Shown here in pieces: positions 5,787-10,472 of a stretch of 10,472 nucleotides of DNA. The translations under genes were made by a program, and so were the position numbers. Source of the stretch: Sphingobacteriales bacterium (GTDB lineage: Bacteria > Bacteroidota > Bacteroidia > Sphingobacteriales > Sphingobacteriaceae); the NCBI GenBank assembly GCA_020058405.1, contig JAGVEE010000183.1:1-10472 (forward strand), read 5' to 3'. The notes beneath the pieces are model-generated. The model had not been told where the DNA came from. It worked only from the letters and a program-made list of their open reading frames with translations, and did no database searches. Position 1 is the stretch's first letter. Every line of letters begins with the position of its first letter.

Positions 5787-8700
5787 TAAATGCTATCATT
5801 TCATTTTCTGTACGTCAGAAACTGATCATCGCGTTATTTACCTTTAGCCTTGTGCTTTGGGGTATATACGAAGCTACGCGTTTGCCTATTGATGCGGTTC
5901 CGGACATTACCGACAATCAGGCTCAAATTATTACCATTAGTCCGGCATTGGGTGCGCCCGATGTAGAACGTCTTATTACCTTCCCCATAGAACAAGCAAA
6001 CAGTAATATACCAGGCATTAAAAAAATTAGAAGTTTTTCTCGCTTTGGTTTATCGCTCGTAACCATTGTTTTTAATGACGAGGTTGATATTTATTGGGCG
6101 CGACAGCAAATTGCCGAACGATTATTAAAAGTGCAAAACGATTTACCAAATGGAGTTGGTAACCCCGAGCTTGCTCCTGTAACTACAGGGCTTGGTGAAA
6201 TATACCAATACGTAGTGCGCGCAGAAAAAGGATATGAACAAAAGTATTCACTCACAGAATTGCGTACCATCCAAGATTGGATTATCCGCCGTCAGCTACT
6301 TGGAGTAAAAGGAGTAGCAGATGTGTCGAGTTTCGGAGGTGCTTTAAAACAATACGAGGTAAGTATAAACCCTGCGCAACTGCAAGCCAATGGCATAAGT
6401 ATTAACGAAGTGTTTGAAGCCTTAAACTCCAACAACTCTAATACGGGCGGTGCTTACATTGAACGAGGCGACGGAATTTTATACATACGCTCGGAAGGAT
6501 TATTAAAAACATTTGCCGACATAGAAAACATAGTTGTAAAAACGAATAACTCCGGAACGCCTTTGCGAATAAGGGATGTAGCCAAAGTGCAATTTGCAGA
6601 AGCAGTGCGTTACGGTGCCATGTGTTATAATGCAGATGGTGAAGTAGCAGGTGCCATTGTAATGATGTTGAAAGGTGCTAACTCATCTGAAGTTATAGAT
6701 AATGTAAAAACCAGAATCGAGGAAATTCGAAAAACATTGCCCGAAGGAATTGTGCTCGAAGCATTTCTCGATCGTAGTAAAATGGTGAACAATGCCATTG
6801 GTACGGTGGAGAAAAATTTAATGGAAGGTGCACTCATCGTTATTTTTGTGCTCGTATTATTTCTCGGTAATTTACGCGCCGGATTAATAGTTGCATCGGT
6901 AATTCCACTCTCTATGTTGTTCGCCATTATAATGATGAACTTATTTGGAGTGAGTGGCAACTTAATGAGTTTAGGTGCCATCGATTTTGGATTAATTGTA
7001 GACGGTGCCGTAATTATTGTAGAAGCCATTATGCATCAACTCAGCCATTCCAAAAGGTTTGTAAATATAACACGGCTTTCGCAATCAGAAATGAACGAAG
7101 AAGTAAACAGTTCGGCTTCTAAAATGATGAACTCAGCGGTGTTCGGACAAATAATTATTTTAGTGGTTTACCTGCCCATCTTTTCTTTACAAGGCATAGA
7201 AGGTAAAATGTTTTCGCCAATGGCCGCTACCGTTGCCTTTGCGCTTGTAGGCGCCTTTATATTATCGCTCACCTATGTTCCCATGATGAGCTCTTTGTTC
7301 ATCTCTAAAAAAATAAAGCACGAACCCAATATTTCTGATAGAGTAATGATTGCCTTGGAAAAGAAATATCAACACGCTTTAGAATTTGTATTGAACCATA
7401 AACGCAAAAGCTTAGCAATCGTATTCGCTATTTTCCTTTTTTCTATTTTCTTATTAACCAATATGGGTGGCGAATTTATTCCCGAACTAGAAGAAGGAGA
7501 TTTTGCAGTAGATACTCGTGTACTCACCGGAAGTAATTTAAATACTACCATTGAAGGTACACAAGCCACTGCAAAAATTTTATTAGATAAATTTCCGGAA
7601 GTAGAAAAAGTAGTGACTAAAATTGGTAGTGGCGAAATTCCTACCGACCCCATGCCTATTGAAGCAAGTGATATGATGGTAATTTTGAAAGATAAATCGG
7701 AATGGACCTCTGCAGAAACCTATGATGAACTTGCAGAAAAAATGAGTGCAGAATTAGCTGCAGTTCCCGGATTAACGGTAGGCTTTCAGTACCCTGTACA
7801 AATGAGGTTTAATGAACTGATGACAGGTGCAAGACAAGACGTAGTGTGTAAAATTTTTGGAGAAGATTTAGATACATTGGCTCTGTATGCACATAAACTT
7901 GGAGAAATAATAAAAACAGTGGATGGCGCGAAAGACCTGTATGTTGAAGCTATTGGAGGCATGCCTCAAATTGTAATTCAATATAAAAGAGAAGCACTGG
8001 CGCAATACGGAATTACGGTTGATGAAATAAACAATACGGTAAATGCTGCTTATGCAGGAGCCGTAAGCGGTAAAATTTACGAAGGCGAAAAACAATTTGA
8101 TTTGGTAGTACGCATGGATAAAAATTTCAAAAAAAATATAGAGAGTTTAGAAGATTTATTAGTTAGCAGAACAAATGGTTCTTCTGTACCGCTAAACTTA
8201 TTAGCTACTATAAATATTATTGATGGACCCAACCAAATACAAAGAGAAGATGCCAAACGCAGAATTATTATTGGCTTTAACGTGAGAGGAAAAGACGTGC
8301 AAACCATTGTTACGGAATTAAAAACTAAAGTAGATAAACAAATAAAACTTCCAGCCGGATATTATACTGTATACGGCGGATCTTTTGAAAACCTTGTAGC
8401 CGCTACCAATCGTTTAGCAGTAGCAGTTCCACTTTCATTATTATTAATTTTATTGATGTTGTATTTCGCATTTGGCTCACTAAAACAAAGCATTTTAATA
8501 TTTAGTGCCATTCCGCTTTCTGCCATAGGAGGAATTTTTGCCTTAAGTTTACGCGGCTTACCATTTAGTATTTCGGCAGGCATTGGTTTTATTGCACTCT
8601 TCGGGGTAGCTGTATTAAATGGAATTGTTTTGATTGCAGAATTTAACAGATTGAGAAAAGAAGGTTGGCATGATGCAAGGCAAATTGTAATACATGGAAC

Positions 8701-10126
8701 TAAAATAAGGTTGCGCCCGGTGTTAATGACCGCAGCTGTTGCCTCTATGGGTTTTATTCCAATGGCTTTAAGTAACGGTGCAGGTGCAGAAGTACAAAGA
8801 CCTTTGGCAACGGTAGTAATTGGAGGCTTGTTAACCGCTACTTTACTTACCTTATTTATATTACCTGTATTGTATAAAATGTTCAGCAATTTTAAACCAA
8901 GTAAAAAAGCAAGTACTACCATTATAACAAGTATAATTCTATTACTTGTAAGCAGTACTACATTTGCACAAAATTCTATTTCATGGGCTGATGCTCGTGC
9001 AAAAATGTTAGAACAAAATTTGTTGTTAAAAGCAAATGAAAACTACCAAACTACTGTGCAAAAAAGCAAAGGGCTTGGAGTAGAAATTCCGAAAACAGAA
9101 TTGAGTGTGCAAAGTGGGCAATACAACAGTGGCGACCAAGACCGAGCGTACAGCATTATGCAAAGTTTCCATTTCCCTACTTACTATGTAAACAATGCTA
9201 AGTATGCGAATGCTCAGAAAGATGTTGTAAAAGCAGAGCAAGAGCTAAAGAAACAGGAGCTTTTAGCCGATTTGCATTTTCAATATTATTGCGTTCAATT
9301 GTTTTCAGAAAAAGAAAACTATTTAGCAGATATACAAGCTCAACTAAAAAATGTAGAGAACAGCATTGATCTATTATTTGAAAAAGGACAACTCAACAGA
9401 ATGGAAAAATCGATGTTAGACAATGCGCTCATCAATATACAAAAAGAAAAAAGTTTGAACACTGCGGTATTAAATGCACATGTCCAAAAATTGAATTGGT
9501 TACTGTCTGCAAATAATCAATACAATAAGGTAGAAGAAACTGCATTTTATGAAAGCACAGAAATGTATACCGCCGATAAAACATCTTATTTTATACAACG
9601 CTTAATGGCAGAAAATGAAATGCAAAAAAATGCATGGAAAACAGAGCGTTCTCGTTTACTACCCGATGTACGAATTGGCTATACCAACCAAAGCCTTACA
9701 GGCATTGTATATGATGGCAGAATAAGCAGTACTAGCGATCGTTTTCAATTTGTAAATGCTGGCATTAGCATCCCTATTTTTTACCAATCGCAACATGCTA
9801 AAAATAAAATTGCCAAAGCAAGTTGGGAAAAAAGCATGGCGCAATTAAATTTCGAGAAAGATAAAAATTCATTGGAGAAACAACGCTTACAAGCTATTTG
9901 TAAAGAAGAAAAAATACTCTTGTTGAAATACAAAAACAATATTCTGCCTGAGATGAAATTAGCACTTAGCTCTTCTATACAACAATTAGAAAAAGGCAGC
10001 ATTACGTATGCCGAATGGGCCATGTATATTAACCAAGTTATTAGCACCTATGATGTGTACCAGGGTTTGTATATGCAGAGTTTGCAGGACTATACGGAAT
10101 TGTTAATTGTGAATTGTGAATTGTAA
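5783..10126 (+). CDS. czcA: CzcA/CusA-family heavy-metal RND pump fused to a TolC-like outer membrane factor
   Basis: This 1447-residue protein joins two subunits of a metal export complex. Residues 1 to about 1037 are a full RND proton antiporter: TM1 at about 13-31, a first periplasmic loop, a TM block from about 348, a second loop, and a last TM block ending near 1031. TM4 carries DFGLIVDGAVIIVE with D401, D407 and E414, the proton-relay residues of the Zn/Co/Cd/Ni class (CzcA D402, D408, E415). In MRFNELMTG (674-682), E678 seems to stand where CusA has its metal-binding M672, again favouring divalent metals. Residues 1038-1062 form a signal-peptide-like helix (KPSKKASTT...SSTTFA|QN), and 1063-1447 are an outer-membrane-factor domain with long helices and a length near that of CzcC. 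The last codons and the stop lie in a 7-bp repeat. A periplasmic adaptor gene follows. This fused form is known in Bacteroidota from memory; maturation is not known. Confidence 0.95.
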   Translation: MLNAIISFSVRQKLIIALFTFSLVLWGIYEATRLPIDAVPDITDNQAQIITISPALGAPDVERLITFPIEQANSNIPGIKKIRSFSRFGLSLVTIVFNDEVDIYWARQQIAERLLKVQNDLPNGVGNPELAPVTTGLGEIYQYVVRAEKGYEQKYSLTELRTIQDWIIRRQLLGVKGVADVSSFGGALKQYEVSINPAQLQANGISINEVFEALNSNNSNTGGAYIERGDGILYIRSEGLLKTFADIENIVVKTNNSGTPLRIRDVAKVQFAEAVRYGAMCYNADGEVAGAIVMMLKGANSSEVIDNVKTRIEEIRKTLPEGIVLEAFLDRSKMVNNAIGTVEKNLMEGALIVIFVLVLFLGNLRAGLIVASVIPLSMLFAIIMMNLFGVSGNLMSLGAIDFGLIVDGAVIIVEAIMHQLSHSKRFVNITRLSQSEMNEEVNSSASKMMNSAVFGQIIILVVYLPIFSLQGIEGKMFSPMAATVAFALVGAFILSLTYVPMMSSLFISKKIKHEPNISDRVMIALEKKYQHALEFVLNHKRKSLAIVFAIFLFSIFLLTNMGGEFIPELEEGDFAVDTRVLTGSNLNTTIEGTQATAKILLDKFPEVEKVVTKIGSGEIPTDPMPIEASDMMVILKDKSEWTSAETYDELAEKMSAELAAVPGLTVGFQYPVQMRFNELMTGARQDVVCKIFGEDLDTLALYAHKLGEIIKTVDGAKDLYVEAIGGMPQIVIQYKREALAQYGITVDEINNTVNAAYAGAVSGKIYEGEKQFDLVVRMDKNFKKNIESLEDLLVSRTNGSSVPLNLLATINIIDGPNQIQREDAKRRIIIGFNVRGKDVQTIVTELKTKVDKQIKLPAGYYTVYGGSFENLVAATNRLAVAVPLSLLLILLMLYFAFGSLKQSILIFSAIPLSAIGGIFALSLRGLPFSISAGIGFIALFGVAVLNGIVLIAEFNRLRKEGWHDARQIVIHGTKIRLRPVLMTAAVASMGFIPMALSNGAGAEVQRPLATVVIGGLLTATLLTLFILPVLYKMFSNFKPSKKASTTIITSIILLLVSSTTFAQNSISWADARAKMLEQNLLLKANENYQTTVQKSKGLGVEIPKTELSVQSGQYNSGDQDRAYSIMQSFHFPTYYVNNAKYANAQKDVVKAEQELKKQELLADLHFQYYCVQLFSEKENYLADIQAQLKNVENSIDLLFEKGQLNRMEKSMLDNALINIQKEKSLNTAVLNAHVQKLNWLLSANNQYNKVEETAFYESTEMYTADKTSYFIQRLMAENEMQKNAWKTERSRLLPDVRIGYTNQSLTGIVYDGRISSTSDRFQFVNAGISIPIFYQSQHAKNKIAKASWEKSMAQLNFEKDKNSLEKQRLQAICKEEKILLLKYKNNILPEMKLALSSSIQQLEKGSITYAEWAMYINQVISTYDVYQGLYMQSLQDYTELLIVNCEL
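8894..8968 (+). other. Internal signal-peptide-like segment at the RND/OMF junction
   Basis: Residues 1038-1062 of the fusion have a basic start (K1038, K1041, K1042), a hydrophobic core (IITSIILLLV) and a small-residue end (SSTTFA before QN), exactly the plan of a type I signal peptide. The C-terminus of an RND pump faces the cytoplasm, so one extra crossing is needed to place the outer-membrane domain outside; this segment supplies it. Signal peptidase cleavage after A1062 would free the outer membrane part. An in-frame ATG at 8879-8881 (M1033) could also serve as an internal start. Confidence 0.7.
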
Positions 10127-10179
10127 AATAGTACACTGTAAGTTGTACAGTGTACATTGTACAACATACAGCGTACGTA
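10099..10179. repeat. Two adjoining 7-bp tandem repeats (ATTGTGA, then GTACANN) between pump and adaptor genes
   Basis: Units at 10099-10126 are ATTGTTA, ATTGTGA, ATTGTGA and ATTGTAA, and the TAA stop of the pump lies in the last one. After four bases a second array runs from 10131 to 10179: GTACACT, GTAAGTT, GTACAGT, GTACATT, GTACAAC, ATACAGC and GTACGTA. The GTAC core is self-complementary, so neighbouring units can pair with each other. Together the arrays fill nearly the whole gap before the adaptor gene. Confidence 0.92.
10131..10155 (+). promoter_or_regulatory. Perfect 10-bp hairpin in the pump-adaptor gap
   Basis: GTACACTGTA at 10131-10140 is the exact reverse complement of TACAGTGTAC at 10146-10155, with a 5-base loop (AGTTG). 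An overlapping alternative pairs GTTGTAC (10142-10148) with GTACAAC (10159-10165). No T-run follows, so it is not a typical intrinsic terminator. It could slow transcription, protect the 3' end of the upstream message, or be a dyad binding site; it is also a by-product of the GTAC heptamers. Confidence 0.5.
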
Positions 10180-10192
10180 ATAAATAAAAAAG

Positions 10193-10472
10193 ATGAAAAA
10201 GAACATTATATATACAGTATTAGCAAGCATGTTACTCTTTGCTTGTAGTGATAAAAAAACTGCGGAGCAAGAAGTTTTAGCAGAAGAAAGTGCAGCGCAA
10301 GAAATTGTGCTTACACAAAATCAATTAAATAATATTGAGTTGAGTTATATTAACATGGAACAGAAAGGCATTGGTGCAATTATAAAAGCCAATGGCACCA
10401 TTGATGTACCGCCAGAGAGTATGGTTAGTATATCGGCACCAATGGGTGGCTATTTAAAATACACTCGATTAC
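10193..10472 (+). CDS. RND efflux periplasmic adaptor subunit (CzcB/CusB type), lipoprotein, 3' end outside window
   Basis: The first 93 residues of a membrane-fusion protein are visible. It would link the inner-membrane pump to the outer-membrane channel and pass metal to the pump. The N-terminus is a lipoprotein signal: basic MKKN, a hydrophobic core, and the lipobox LFAC with the lipidated cysteine at residue 18, so the protein is anchored to a membrane by its lipid and faces the periplasm. After a short acidic, alanine-rich linker comes the start of the adaptor fold: IVLTQNQLNNIELSYINMEQKGIG, then ANGTIDVPPES..SISAPMGGYL, the first half of the lipoyl/barrel-sandwich region as in CzcB and CusB. 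The start at 10193 follows an A-rich leader, normal for this phylum. The gene belongs to the efflux operon, 66 bases after the pump stop. Metal specificity cannot be judged from this part. Confidence 0.9.
   Translation, partial: MKKNIIYTVLASMLLFACSDKKTAEQEVLAEESAAQEIVLTQNQLNNIELSYINMEQKGIGAIIKANGTIDVPPESMVSISAPMGGYLKYTRL

Noticed and set aside
8866..8900. Frameshift or assembly error that joined separate pump and channel genes
   Set aside because: The frame is continuous with no homopolymer problem at the joint, and fusions of this layout occur in other Bacteroidota to my knowledge, so a true fusion is more likely.
8362..8922. A 186-codon open frame on the minus strand opposite the RND pump
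   Set aside because: The plus strand here encodes conserved RND transmembrane segments without interruption; the opposite frame has no recognisable domain and is a shadow of that coding sequence.

Overview
The window looks like a stretch of chromosome from an AT-rich member of the Bacteroidota. The evidence is the absence of Shine-Dalgarno sequences, a perfect TAnnTTTG-type -7 element ahead of the metal-efflux locus, and gene families typical of that phylum (pRiA4b ORF-3-like protein, tRNA nucleotidyltransferase with HD domain, and a CzcA-type pump fused to a TolC-type protein). No rRNA, tRNA, CRISPR array, transposase or phage gene is visible. The order within the phylum cannot be settled from this sequence.

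Layout: (1) 1-804, plus strand: the 3' end of a family-4-type glycosyltransferase, overlapping by one base a 166-residue protein that looks like an eroded relative of the Sua5/YrdC fold. (2) 807-5085, minus strand: an apparent operon read right to left, with tRNA nucleotidyltransferase (cca), a pRiA4b ORF-3-like protein with an acidic tail, miaA, and an MFS transporter. Two tRNA-maturation enzymes therefore sit in one transcription unit. (3) 5086-5283: a divergent promoter region largely filled by an 8-bp-period repeat. (4) 5284 to the window end, plus strand: a heavy-metal efflux operon with a small exported histidine-containing protein, a 1447-residue CzcA-type RND pump fused to an outer-membrane-factor domain, and the start of a lipoprotein periplasmic adaptor. 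The three products make up a complete tripartite export system plus a small accessory protein. The pump's TM4 motif points to divalent cations (Zn/Co/Cd/Ni class) rather than Cu(I)/Ag(I).

The most unusual feature is not a gene. Six short tracts at gene borders are built from 7-bp or 8-bp units whose length is kept exactly while their sequence drifts: 2914-2969, 2975-3030, 5110-5269, 5661-5692, 5724-5786 and 10099-10179 (itself two adjoining heptamer arrays). They supply the start codon and first ~35 codons of miaA, the last codons and stop of the small exported protein, the leader and start codon of the pump, and the stop of the pump plus a hairpin before the adaptor gene. Since 7 and 8 are not multiples of 3, unit gain or loss within coding parts would shift frame. 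The tracts therefore deserve attention as possible phase-variation or expression-tuning elements, although simple repeat drift is an equally good explanation at present.
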